From Cyclobacterium roseum (GTDB taxonomy: Bacteria > Bacteroidota > Bacteroidia > Cytophagales > Cyclobacteriaceae), in contig NZ_WNKF01000001.1 in the NCBI RefSeq assembly GCF_010119225.1, positions 434,001 through 498,000 of the forward strand: a stretch of 64,000 nt of DNA, given 5' to 3'. Each line of letters opens with the position of its first letter. The first letter of the stretch is position 1. Below, one piece after another: positions 1 to 7,617 of the stretch. The position numbers and the translations under genes are program-made. Below the pieces are notes generated by a model, which was not told where the DNA came from, searched no databases, and worked only from the letters and a program-made list of their open reading frames with translations.

Positions 1-284
1 TGGTTATTTATGAAATCCTTGACAGTGAACTGATTGGTACCCTTGATAAACAAAGTCTGCCACAGAACTGGGACATGCTGCCACATAACAAAGCAACACA
101 AGATTTTGGCAAACTGTGGCTGGTAGAAAATAGTTTTCCATTTTTAAGGGTTCCATCCGCCCGGTTGCACTTATCTTTTTATCCGGAAGAACACAATCTA
201 TTGGTTAATCCCAGGTTCCCGGGTATCCAGTATTTGCTCAAGGTGGTGGATTTTAGAAAGTTTGATTATAAACTTGGTAACTAA
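1..284 (+). CDS. RES domain toxin-like protein, 3' end only
   Basis: An open frame enters from the left edge (first full codon at position 3) and ends at a TAA at 282-284. The visible 93 residues match the C-terminal half of RES-domain proteins: an LRVPSA segment, then an LLVNPRFPG segment that resembles the family's NxxINPxHP signature. RES toxins (ParT/MbcT/Res family) degrade NAD+ and are normally paired with an Xre-type antitoxin encoded directly upstream, which here would lie outside the window. The next genes are also toxin-antitoxin pairs, which fits. The start and the N-terminal catalytic arginine cannot be seen. Family assignment is fairly confident; activity is inference. Confidence 0.75.
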   Translation, partial: VIYEILDSELIGTLDKQSLPQNWDMLPHNKATQDFGKLWLVENSFPFLRVPSARLHLSFYPEEHNLLVNPRFPGIQYLLKVVDFRKFDYKLGN

Positions 285-530
285 CGGGTGGAATTTGGAT
301 TCAACTTCTAATGGTGGACTATCTAAATGATACTTTGTGATTTGCTTTAGCGTAAGAACTGATCTTAAGAAAATCATTCGTTACCGGGTCCGAGGTCAAA
401 CCAATAATGATTCAATAGGTTTATTATAACTAATCTTATGTTAATCATCCGCTATCGCGTCTGAACGCAAATCTCTCCAATTGTTATATAATTTATATTA
501 TGTTAAATACTGACAATTCCACCCCATCAA

Positions 531-713
531 TTAATAATGAAACCTGCACTGAATAATCGTACATTTCTGGTCCCTCCCTTTTGTTCCGGATACAGCATAA
601 ACCAATCGGGGTTCTTTATTGATACGCCTGGACCAATATCCTCTATAATTCCCTTTAAGTGGTTCGGGTTTGCGTTCCCCCTCAAAACTGATGAACGTAA
701 ACTCAGTGTTCAT
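531..713 (-). CDS. Shortened YoeB-family mRNA interferase
   Basis: The 60-residue product matches the C-terminal two thirds of YoeB/Txe toxins, ribosome-dependent mRNA endonucleases: FEGERKPEPLK, GYWSRRI, RLVYAV and the terminal CRFHY. The catalytic residues known from E. coli YoeB (E46, R65, H83, Y84) correspond to E17, R36, H59 and Y60 here and are all kept. Full-length YoeB is about 84 residues. The N-terminal helical part of roughly 25 residues is missing, because only nine codons lie between the ATG and the conserved FEG. The ATG overlaps the antitoxin stop (TGATG), the normal coupling of this family, so an internal deletion at the 5' end is likely. A TTG three bases upstream is an alternative start. 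Probably a weakened or inactive toxin. Confidence 0.8.
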   Translation of the reverse strand: MNTEFTFISFEGERKPEPLKGNYRGYWSRRINKEPRLVYAVSGTKGRDQKCTIIQCRFHY

Positions 714-961
714 CAAGGCTTAAAAGGAACTGTTGCCCCTTCTTCTCTTTGTTGGATTGATTCATCCAGACGCTCCCTATTCGCCTTGGTTGACATCAGG
801 TGAAGGGTTTCGTTAATCGAGTTGTACTCCTCCTCTGATATCATTACCACTGCATGCTGACCACTTTTTCTGGGAACGATAATCGTTCCTAAATCCTTGG
901 ATACGTAGTCAAGATGCCTATTCATGGACTTACGAAATTCGGTCATTGTTATGGTTTTCAT
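713..961 (-). CDS. YefM/Phd-family antitoxin
   Basis: The 82-residue protein has the Phd/YefM layout. The N-terminal DNA-binding part begins MKTITMTEFRKSMN and is followed by the strand-rich segment IIVPRKSGQHAVVMISEEEYNS, which is diagnostic of YefM. A charged helical C-terminal tail (residues about 55-82) would wrap the toxin. Antitoxins of this family neutralise YoeB and repress their own promoter together with it. The gene lies directly upstream of the shortened yoeB-like gene and overlaps it by one base. Length is normal, so the antitoxin looks intact although its toxin is not. HigA ends 29 bp upstream of this gene, so the two pairs may be cotranscribed. Confidence 0.85.
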   Translation of the reverse strand: MKTITMTEFRKSMNRHLDYVSKDLGTIIVPRKSGQHAVVMISEEEYNSINETLHLMSTKANRERLDESIQQREEGATVPFKP

Positions 962-989
962 CAGACAAAATTTTATTGATGGAATTTAA

Positions 990-1298
990 TCAATGAGTCG
1001 ATTGAAGTTCGAATGGCTTTATTTTCGGGGGATTCTCATTAAACTGTTTTTCAGCTTTCCTCAGATCATGTGAAAGCTGCATCCTTAACCAAAAGTCTGC
1101 GTTTCCTCCAAAGACTTTGGCAAGCCTAAGCGACATATTTGGTGTGATAGATCCCTTTTCATTTAGAATGTTTGATAACGTAGGTCGCGTAACCCCAAGC
1201 AGCTCAGCCGCCTTGCCAATCGTCAATCGATTAGCACGAATTACTTCTTCCTTTAACACCTCCCCAGGGTGTGTATTGTGTTCTATTCCACGTTTCAT
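990..1298 (-). CDS. higA: HigA-family addiction-module antitoxin
   Basis: The 102-residue protein begins with the THPGEVLKEE signature of HigA (VapI-type) antitoxins and carries an Xre-like helix-turn-helix at about residues 25-55 (IGKAAELLGVTRPTLSNIL). The motif ALRLAKVFGGNADFWLRMQ appears nearly unchanged (here SLRLAKVFGG) and is typical of the family. HigA binds the HigB toxin and represses the operon. It follows the toxin gene after 17 bp; the toxin-first order is the hallmark of higBA modules. The palindrome upstream of the toxin gene is the likely operator. The protein appears complete. Confidence 0.9.
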   Translation of the reverse strand: MKRGIEHNTHPGEVLKEEVIRANRLTIGKAAELLGVTRPTLSNILNEKGSITPNMSLRLAKVFGGNADFWLRMQLSHDLRKAEKQFNENPPKIKPFELQSTH

Positions 1299-1315
1299 AA
1301 GCCATTTAATTTAAT

Positions 1316-1600
1316 TTAGTGTGTATCAACATAGGTTAGATCATAAGCCTTACCATCCTCAAATCTGAACAGTATCCGATAGTTTCCGGTGATATCCATA
1401 CTCCAATATCCTTGGAGATCTCCTTTTAACGGGTGCGGTCTCAATCCTCTGAATGGCGACAGGTCCTGCGGTACATCACTTAAATTATCTATAATATCCA
1501 GTACCCTACGGATCTTATTAAGCTGAACGACAGGCAAATACTTACTATTGCCAGTTTCCCAAAACAGCTTTAAACCCCTATGTTTAAATGTCTTGATCAT
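1316..1600 (-). CDS. higB: HigB-family (RelE-like) toxin
   Basis: The 94-residue product has the RelE/HigB plan: N-terminal FKHRGLKLFWETG, central helices (LNKIRRVLDIIDNL), then the core strands LRPHPLKGDLQGYWSMDITGNYRILFRFEDG and the terminal AYDLTYVDTH. The GYWSMDITGNYRI(L)F segment is characteristic of HigB toxins, which cleave mRNA on the translating ribosome. The length is normal. It is the first gene of a two-gene operon with higA, and its ATG is 11 bp from the operator palindrome at 1612-1627. Pairing and family are confident; whether it is active cannot be judged. Confidence 0.9.
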   Translation of the reverse strand: MIKTFKHRGLKLFWETGNSKYLPVVQLNKIRRVLDIIDNLSDVPQDLSPFRGLRPHPLKGDLQGYWSMDITGNYRILFRFEDGKAYDLTYVDTH

Positions 1601-1611
1601 TTATTTTGAAT

Positions 1612-1627
1612 AGTGTAAATATACACT
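1612..1627. promoter_or_regulatory. Candidate HigA operator palindrome
   Basis: AGTGTA-AATA-TACACT forms a perfect 6-bp inverted repeat starting 11 bp upstream of higB. A third copy of the half-site, TACACT, lies at 1651-1656. This is where an autorepressing HigA would be expected to bind; binding itself is inference. Confidence 0.55.
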
Positions 1628-1720
1628 TTACAATTTGAATAAAGTCTTTTTACACTAAAATTCCTTTATCGCTTGTCTGACTGTACCGGGTTGTTTAAAT
1701 CAACGAAACAATCAAAGAAA

Positions 1721-1993
1721 ATGAAAAAGTACGGTAAGAATGTCTGGACGTATCACCTGATTGCAGACGGACCTGCGTTGATTTATATCTGGTTTTGGGT
1801 AGAAGCCGGTACACCGGGATCGATTTCTTTTGTACTATTTGCGCTCATCTATCCCTTCTTATACCGACCTGTGGTGGATTATTACAGACTCCTTGCCCTG
1901 GAGGCCATTGAGAAAAAAGACTTTCCGAAAATGTGGAAATGGGCTGGCTTCTACCGGTTCAAATGGTATAGCAAGCTGATGTTTGGCGTATAA
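1721..1993 (+). CDS. Small membrane protein, unknown function
   Basis: Starting at ATG 1721 the product has 90 residues (an in-frame start at 1673 would add 16 residues; the later ATG begins a cleaner MKKYGKN N-terminus). There is a hydrophobic stretch ALIYIWFWVEAGTPGSISFVLFALIYPFLY at about residues 19-48, probably two short membrane segments, then a basic/aromatic tail rich in K, W and Y (DFPKMWKWAGFYRFKWYSK). No family is recognised. It stands alone between the toxin-antitoxin cluster and the phosphoesterase. The strong hydrophobic pattern and sensible codons suggest a real gene. Confidence 0.55.
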   Translation: MKKYGKNVWTYHLIADGPALIYIWFWVEAGTPGSISFVLFALIYPFLYRPVVDYYRLLALEAIEKKDFPKMWKWAGFYRFKWYSKLMFGV

Positions 1994-2305
1994 GCCCCTA
2001 GCACCTCCTCTGTTGGTGGAAATCCGTCTAGCGTCTTTTCCTCCTGTACCGCTTATCTGCTTACCGGTAAACGAACAGCTCTGCCAAAGTCTCCACCAGC
2101 AGCACCAGCTCCCCTATCCTGCTGTATTTTTTAACTAACAAGTACATTGATTAAGCAATCACGAAATGGATTACCGTACTAAATGTATAACAACAAAGAG
2201 ATGAATACACTAGAAATCCGAAAATAGCAGGGGTAGGCCAATTTAACTCATTGGGAATAGGCACTTTTTCTCGTTTCCGGTATATTTACCAAAAACAACA
2301 AATCC
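1994..2305. other. Intergenic region without a recognised gene
   Basis: This 312-bp stretch holds no convincing ORF or RNA. An AT-rich TATATTTAC close to position 2281 resembles a Bacteroidota -7 box (TAnnTTTG) but is imperfect; it could serve the phosphoesterase gene that starts at 2306. Confidence 0.4.
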
Positions 2306-3631
2306 ATGCCATCCCGCTTTACCCTCAGCCTTTGGTTACGCTTTTTTACCGGTCAACTGCTGATCCTTTGCCTGTGTTCAGCTGCCCTGGCCCAAACCGA
2401 ACCTGCTGCCATCCTGCTTACCTGGAAGCATGACCCTACTACGACCATTAGCATCGACTGGCATACGCTTCCGGAGGATAATGCCTTGGAAACGCTTTCT
2501 TATCGCTCCGAAGGTACATCCGAATGGCTGGCCGCTCCGTCCCAATCCTTTCCCTTCCCCCATTCGGATCGTCGCATTCACCGCATCGAACTGAGCAACC
2601 TGAAACCCGATTCCAACTATGAATTTCGTGTAGGGGAATTCCAGCGGATCTATTCCTTTCGCACCCTGCCGGCCAAAAACAACCGCCCCCTCCGATTTGC
2701 TGCCGGTGGGGATACCTCGCATGGGGAGCTGTTCCGCCAAATGAACCGTGCCGTGATGCGGTATGATCCGGACTTTATCGTCTGGGGCGGAGATCTGGCT
2801 TATGCCAATGGAGACAAGGAGAACGTGGACCTCTGGTACCAATGGTTTGATGGAATCCGGGAAACGCTTATCTCCGAAGAAGGGCGTGTCGTTCCGATCA
2901 TTGTAGGCCTGGGTAACCACGATGTCATCAACCACCATTACCCGGCATCGGAAAGTGTGATCGATGCGGACATGGGCATGCCGGCCTTTATCGCAAAAGT
3001 GAAAGCGGGCGAAATGGAGGAACCCACTGATGCCATACGCCTGGCAAAAGGACCCTTTTTCTATCCCCTATTCGCTTTCCCCGGCCAACCCGGCTACGGC
3101 GTACTGGATATCGGCGACTACCTGAGCCTGATCATCCTGGACAGTTCGCACAGCAACCTGATCAGTGGCAGCCAAACCGAATGGCTGAAAAGCACGTTGG
3201 AGGAGCGGCAGGATAGGCCCCACCTACTTCCCGTTTACCACAAGCCGGCGTATCCATCCGGCCGGGTGGAACCTGGAGGAAAACGCATCCAATTCTGGTC
3301 TGAAGAAGTACTCGATAACTGGGTTCCGCTGTTTGAGGAATACGGGGTTCGGGTGGCCCTGGAAAATGACGACCATACCTATAAGCGAAGCTACCCGGTA
3401 AAAAACAATGCCATCCACCCCAATGGGATCGTGTACCTGGGTGATGGCTCCTGGGGAGTAGCGAAAAAGAAGCCCAAAACCCCGGAAGAAGTCTGGTACC
3501 TACGGAAATCTGCCGAGGAAAACTCGGCCATAATTATTACCCTTCAGGGGCCTCAACAGTATTTTTTGATGATCAATGAAAATGGAAAAATCATCGACGA
3601 ATACCCCGAGACCATAAAAATAATTCCCTAA
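2306..3631 (+). CDS. Purple-acid-phosphatase-like metallophosphoesterase, secreted
   Basis: This 441-residue protein has a signal peptide (hydrophobic run LLILCLCSAALAQ near residues 18-30). A fibronectin-III-like N-terminal domain of purple acid phosphatases follows (about 30-125, ending with LKPDSNYEFRVG and YSFRTLP), then a calcineurin-like phosphoesterase domain. Visible metal motifs are GGDTSHG, GGDLAYANGD, GLGNHDV and, near the C-terminus, NDDHTYKRSYPV, which aligns with the GHxHxYER segment of the family. There the first histidine is replaced by D, while the later H and Y remain. It probably hydrolyses phosphate esters outside the cytoplasm. It has no operon partners. The altered last motif may change metal binding or substrate. 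Confidence 0.85.
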   Translation: MPSRFTLSLWLRFFTGQLLILCLCSAALAQTEPAAILLTWKHDPTTTISIDWHTLPEDNALETLSYRSEGTSEWLAAPSQSFPFPHSDRRIHRIELSNLKPDSNYEFRVGEFQRIYSFRTLPAKNNRPLRFAAGGDTSHGELFRQMNRAVMRYDPDFIVWGGDLAYANGDKENVDLWYQWFDGIRETLISEEGRVVPIIVGLGNHDVINHHYPASESVIDADMGMPAFIAKVKAGEMEEPTDAIRLAKGPFFYPLFAFPGQPGYGVLDIGDYLSLIILDSSHSNLISGSQTEWLKSTLEERQDRPHLLPVYHKPAYPSGRVEPGGKRIQFWSEEVLDNWVPLFEEYGVRVALENDDHTYKRSYPVKNNAIHPNGIVYLGDGSWGVAKKKPKTPEEVWYLRKSAEENSAIIITLQGPQQYFLMINENGKIIDEYPETIKIIP

Positions 3632-3961
3632 ATCAATTTATAGCCTGCATTAGATCTAAATACCCGGAGTTATTATTTTTCAGGCCCTCTATTTTTGTAA
3701 AATTAAGCTACGTTTAAACTTGAAAAAATCATAGTTAACGCTTAAAAAAACTAAAGAAAATCAGCAAATTTTACAGGAGTTAGATCGATTACCTACCATA
3801 AATAGTTAACCCCTTAAATTCCATCCCTACTTTCCCCCATTTCATCACATAAATTTGATTGAAATTTTTACTTGGTTTATTCTTGTGTCATGATTAATGC
3901 TTCCGGATTCCGATCAGAAAGGAATGACAAAATCCGGAACCATTTTACCTTGACAAACACC
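3632..3961. other. Intergenic region upstream of the kinase operon
   Basis: This 330-bp AT-rich stretch holds two boxes that fit the Bacteroidota -7 consensus TAnnTTTG: TATTTTTG at 3690-3697 and TAAATTTG at 3850-3857. Neither has an obvious -33 TTG at ideal spacing. One of them probably drives the small ORF and sensor kinase downstream. No RNA structure was recognised. Confidence 0.4.
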
Positions 3962-4114
3962 ATGACCAAAGCTACTAAAAGAACCTATATTGCGCTGATT
4001 CTCGCCGGTTTGTTATACAATATCTATTTGACCTGTAGCGCATGTGCAGAGGCCAAACAAATCATCCCAACGCAAACCAGGTACAGCGTATTCGGGTTAA
4101 ATTTACATTTTTAA
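3962..4114 (+). CDS. Putative 50-residue membrane peptide upstream of the sensor kinase
   Basis: From ATG 3962 this frame encodes 50 residues: a basic N-terminus (MTKATKRTY), a hydrophobic segment IALILAGLLYNIYLTCSACA, and a polar tail. Its TAA at 4112-4114 directly abuts the ATG of the histidine kinase (TAAATG), an arrangement suggesting translational coupling. An in-frame ATG at 3890 would give a longer form with a less natural start. It could be a small membrane protein or lipoprotein-like peptide (Cys at about 25 and 28), or simply a leader ORF. No homologue is recognised. Confidence 0.4.
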   Translation: MTKATKRTYIALILAGLLYNIYLTCSACAEAKQIIPTQTRYSVFGLNLHF

Positions 4115-5542
4115 ATGGAATACAATATGAAAAACAAACCCTTAGCATTTCAGGAAATCGAATGGTGGATTGTCACCTTTGTTTTTTTGATTCTTGTGCT
4201 CGTAAATATTCTAAGTGCTGGAAGCAGTAGTTTTCACTATTTCCCAGGCAATCCCACTGGTTATTTTGCCAGGGTTTTTATTCCGTTAATCCTCTTTTTG
4301 GTCTTTTACCTGATGCATCGGGTGCTGATCCCCCGATATCGAGAAACAAACCGAAAAGGACCTTTAATTGGCTACGGCTTACTGATTTTCACCTTGTCCT
4401 ATATCCTTGTTTCCTTATTCTCAGTGGGCTCCGAAATTACCAATTCTCCCTTTACCCCATTTTATTTTACGGCTATGGCCTTGTATGGTGGCTACCTGGT
4501 TTGGGTACTCCTGCTAAAGGAGGTTTTTTTACCCCCTAAGATGGATGACTTTCTGACGTATAACCTGCTAAGGTTGAGCAGTATTTTCTTCTTTGTGGTT
4601 CTTTTTCTATTTAAATTCGACTTTCTGGTTTCACGGAACATCTCTGTGATCCTGGCACTTTTTCTTCCAGCCTCCATTCTGGTAGTGTTGTACAATTTCT
4701 TTTTGATCTACAGAATGCGCTTACATGGAAAGCAACGCGCCGCCCTTTGGTTTAACATATTACTGATCGTGGGTTTTCCCGGTTTTTTATTGTTTGTAGG
4801 GCTTATGCAACAGGATCCAGGCACGGTGCTTTTGGGCTTAGGCACCGGATTGGTCATCCAGTTGGTCGTGCTGCCCCTTTCCGATCTGGCCTTCGAAAAG
4901 TACTTTGGCATGAAAGGCAAAATAGAAACCCTCAGCCATCAGGTAGACCGCGGATCGGCCGACCTCCGTTTTCTCAAGTCCCAGATCAATCCTCATTTTC
5001 TGTTCAATGCCTTGAATACCCTATATGGGGCGGCTTTGATGGAAAATGCCGAAAAGACCTCGGATGGCATCCAAAAACTGGGCGACATGATGCGCTTTAT
5101 GCTACATGAAAACCAACTGGATAAAATCCCCCTACGACGGGAAATCGAGTACCTGCGCAACTACCTGGACCTTCAAATGCTGCGCTTTAAAAAGGAGGAT
5201 AATTTGGAAATTAGCATTAAATTGAATGAAGAACACTGTGAAGGAACCATCGCCCCCATGCTGCTAATCCCTTTCGTAGAAAACGCCTTCAAACACGGCA
5301 TCAGCACTAAAAATAAATCCTGGATCCGGATTAACCTGCGTTGCCTGGCCGGATCGGTGCACCTGGACGTGGTCAATTCCCTTCATCCGCCCAAGGCCCT
5401 GAAAGACCCTACCGATGAATCCGGTATCGGTTTGGACAATGTGCGCAAGCGATTGCAGGTACTGTATCCCGACAGGCATGACTTAACGATTGTTTCAAAC
5501 GATACGGAGCATTTTGTTCATTTTTCGGTCCAAATAGACTAA
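4115..5542 (+). CDS. LytS/YehU-family membrane sensor histidine kinase
   Basis: A 475-residue protein with about eight membrane segments (approximately 19-35, 53-73, 85-104, 116-135, 155-173, 177-198, 211-230, 237-255) followed by the His_kinase domain of the LytS group. The phosphoacceptor is H294 in INPHFLFNALNTL. The ATPase part shows LLIPFVENAFKHG (N box) and GIGLDNVRKRL (G box). It should sense an envelope signal and phosphorylate the LytTR regulator encoded two genes downstream. An ATG at 4127 is an alternative start that loses the tight junction with the upstream small ORF. The sensing domain is an uncharacterised multi-pass region, so the signal is unknown. Confidence 0.9.
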   Translation: MEYNMKNKPLAFQEIEWWIVTFVFLILVLVNILSAGSSSFHYFPGNPTGYFARVFIPLILFLVFYLMHRVLIPRYRETNRKGPLIGYGLLIFTLSYILVSLFSVGSEITNSPFTPFYFTAMALYGGYLVWVLLLKEVFLPPKMDDFLTYNLLRLSSIFFFVVLFLFKFDFLVSRNISVILALFLPASILVVLYNFFLIYRMRLHGKQRAALWFNILLIVGFPGFLLFVGLMQQDPGTVLLGLGTGLVIQLVVLPLSDLAFEKYFGMKGKIETLSHQVDRGSADLRFLKSQINPHFLFNALNTLYGAALMENAEKTSDGIQKLGDMMRFMLHENQLDKIPLRREIEYLRNYLDLQMLRFKKEDNLEISIKLNEEHCEGTIAPMLLIPFVENAFKHGISTKNKSWIRINLRCLAGSVHLDVVNSLHPPKALKDPTDESGIGLDNVRKRLQVLYPDRHDLTIVSNDTEHFVHFSVQID

Positions 5543-5639
5543 CCTAAAATCGAGCATGACGCAAGCGACCCACGGAGGGATGATTATAAAGCATGCGAGA
5601 TTCCATGTGGCAACTTAAAGACCATTATAAACACATGAA

Positions 5640-6782
5640 ATGATACATCAACGCCAATTACGCTACCTGATCTGCCTATTGATAGGGGGAATCTCTTGTC
5701 AGGGACCGAAAGATCAATCCGACTTATCCCATATAACGATTTATTCATTTGATGAAGCGGCACCATTGGATGCCAAAGAATTCGTTGAGAATCAACGTTA
5801 CGTTCTTTTGAGCATAGAAGAAGAGGCTTTGTTTAAACGAGTGGATAAGTTATTAGCGATCAATGATCAGTTTTACCTTTTTGATCATATCAATAACTCC
5901 GGAGTATTGGTCTTTGATGCGCAAGGAACCTTTATCCGTAAGATTGGTGATTTTGGCGAGGGGCCGTATCAACTAAATGGCATTGAAGATTTCCAGGTAA
6001 GGAAAAACGGAGAAATATTGGTTTTAGATGCGCTTGATAACAAAATTATTGTCTATTCTCCTGAAGGAAACTGGGTCGAAAATATTTCCATTCCTGTAAA
6101 TGCAGGAGGTTTTATAGAAACAGAGACCGGCTGGCTATTCGCCATTAACAATGACAATCAAAACGATGCCATTGCGAATTATCCCAAAGTTGGGAGTTTT
6201 GATACTTCTTTTAAGTTAGACAGTTTGTATTTCGGCTATACAGCTATCGGAGGGAATACCAATGTATATTACCATGCAGGTTTGTTGTCTCAAGCTTCTG
6301 GCATTGTTTATAATCGGCCTCCTGATGATACCGTGCGCCTTTTTTCCAGTGCAGGAAAACTAGAACATCAAATTTTAATAGACTTTGGAGACAGTAAATT
6401 GCCTGAGCATGTTGTCAATGATATTACACTTGCTGATGAATTGAAAGCAAAAGGGCTAAATCACCATTACCTTCAATTACCTGTTAAGATAACCAATAAT
6501 TTGATTTTGGGCGTGATTGTTAGTACGAAAAATGATTTCTGGACATTTGCTATTAATTTAAAGACCGATAAATTACATGTTGATAAAATTGACTTTTCTG
6601 ACGTTCATTTTCCTTCTTTGATCCTTCCCACAGCGATTACTCCCACCGGGGAAGTGGTCACATTGATCGAACCCATTTCATTTGTGTCAGATACTCAGCC
6701 AGAAAACTATCCGGAAGAAGTAATCAAACATTTTGAAAATGAAGGTTCCGTGTTGTTACTGCACAAATTGAAATCCAACTGA
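5640..6782 (+). CDS. 6-bladed beta-propeller lipoprotein
   Basis: The 380-residue product starts with a signal sequence ending in the lipobox LIGGISC (Cys about 20), so it should be a lipoprotein. Repeating NHL-like blades are visible: FDAQGTFIRKIGDFGEGPYQL, NGEILVLDALDNKIIVYSPEGNWV and similar units. These match the 6-bladed beta-propeller (BF3164/DUF5128-type) lipoproteins of Bacteroidota. It sits 97 bp after the sensor kinase and 1 bp before the LytTR regulator, an unusual position inside a two-component operon. It may modulate the signal sensed by the kinase (inference). Its codons are noticeably AT-richer than those of both neighbours. Confidence 0.75.
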   Translation: MIHQRQLRYLICLLIGGISCQGPKDQSDLSHITIYSFDEAAPLDAKEFVENQRYVLLSIEEEALFKRVDKLLAINDQFYLFDHINNSGVLVFDAQGTFIRKIGDFGEGPYQLNGIEDFQVRKNGEILVLDALDNKIIVYSPEGNWVENISIPVNAGGFIETETGWLFAINNDNQNDAIANYPKVGSFDTSFKLDSLYFGYTAIGGNTNVYYHAGLLSQASGIVYNRPPDDTVRLFSSAGKLEHQILIDFGDSKLPEHVVNDITLADELKAKGLNHHYLQLPVKITNNLILGVIVSTKNDFWTFAINLKTDKLHVDKIDFSDVHFPSLILPTAITPTGEVVTLIEPISFVSDTQPENYPEEVIKHFENEGSVLLLHKLKSN

Positions 6783-6783
6783 T

Positions 6784-7443
6784 ATGCTAAAAGCTATAGC
6801 AATAGACGACGAAAACATGGCATTGGAAGTCATTAAATCCCATGCGGCTAAGGTGCCCTTTCTGGAGTTAGAGGCGGTTTTCTCGGATGCCATCACGGGC
6901 TTTGACTACCACAAAACCCAGCCCGTTGACCTGATTTTTTTGGACATCAACATGCCGGATATTTCCGGAATCGACCTGGCGGGCATGTTGCAAGCTGAAA
7001 CCATGGTGGTATTTACCACGGCCTATTCGGAGTATGCTGTCAAGGGCTTCGAGCTCAATGCCCTGGACTACCTGCTCAAGCCTTTTTCGCTGAGCCGTTT
7101 CCTGCAGGCTTGTCAAAAAGCACGGGACTGGAAAGAGCTGCAGCCTTCTGAAACAAATGGACATGTGTTCATTAAAACCTCCGAGGGCCAAATCAAGGTC
7201 CACTTTGCAGACCTGCTGTTTTGTGAAGCCACCGGTAACTACGTGACCTTCTACCTGGAGGGGGAAAAGGTCATTAGCCGCATGACCTTCAAGGAGCTGG
7301 AAAAGTTACTACCCTCCTATTTTGTCCGCACCCATCGCTCCTTTATTGCCAATAAACACCGCATGGACAAAATCGGAAAGCACCAGGTGCAGCTCGGTGA
7401 ATATACCGTGCCCGTCAGCCTTTCCTACGGCGGACTTTTGTAG
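6784..7443 (+). CDS. LytTR-family response regulator
   Basis: This 219-residue protein has an N-terminal receiver (D8, D9 and the phosphoacceptor D54 in LIFLDINMP; K in LLKPF) and a C-terminal LytTR DNA-binding domain from about residue 125, with VHFADLLFCEATGNYVTFYL and FVRTHRSFIANKH. It is the partner of the LytS-type kinase at the front of this operon and would control transcription once phosphorylated. Its ATG follows the stop of the beta-propeller lipoprotein gene after one base. Length and motifs are normal. A hairpin at 7505-7525 probably ends the operon. Confidence 0.93.
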   Translation: MLKAIAIDDENMALEVIKSHAAKVPFLELEAVFSDAITGFDYHKTQPVDLIFLDINMPDISGIDLAGMLQAETMVVFTTAYSEYAVKGFELNALDYLLKPFSLSRFLQACQKARDWKELQPSETNGHVFIKTSEGQIKVHFADLLFCEATGNYVTFYLEGEKVISRMTFKELEKLLPSYFVRTHRSFIANKHRMDKIGKHQVQLGEYTVPVSLSYGGLL

Positions 7444-7504
7444 TGTTTTTTTGTTCAACTAGTTCGCACTGGCAAAAATTGGTTTGAAAGCCAAACGTAA
7501 CTAA

Positions 7505-7538
7505 TTCCCCCTTTTTAAGGGGGAAAGGGGGATTTTTT
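7505..7538 (+). terminator. Terminator of the two-component operon
   Basis: TTCCCCCTT-TTT-AAGGGGGAA (7505-7525) makes a 9-bp perfect stem. A second G run and a T tract follow (to 7538), 62 bp after the LytTR stop. C5/G5 hairpins of this kind resemble dispersed intergenic elements and may also be a repeat copy. Confidence 0.6.
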
Positions 7539-7569
7539 CGAGCAGTTCAAATAAAACGGATAGAAAAAA

Positions 7570-7603
7570 CAGGTAGCTCCAATTCCGGAGCTGCCTGCTT
7601 TTT
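7570..7603. terminator. Bidirectional terminator hairpin
   Basis: CAGGTAGCTCC (7570-7580) pairs with GGAGCTGCCTG (7587-7597) around a 6-base loop, flanked by an A run on the left and a T run on the right. It lies 15 bp beyond the stop of the minus-strand dehydrogenase-cytochrome gene and probably ends it. Confidence 0.75.
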
Positions 7604-7617
7604 TACTATTTCTGTTA

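Noticed and set aside
531-716. Frameshift restoring the missing YoeB N-terminus
   Set aside because: Only nine codons separate the antitoxin stop and the conserved FEG, and the antitoxin is complete, so there is no room for the missing helices in another frame.
2378-2938. 186-codon minus-strand frame inside the phosphoesterase
   Set aside because: Antisense to a gene with clear signal peptide and catalytic motifs; no protein features of its own.
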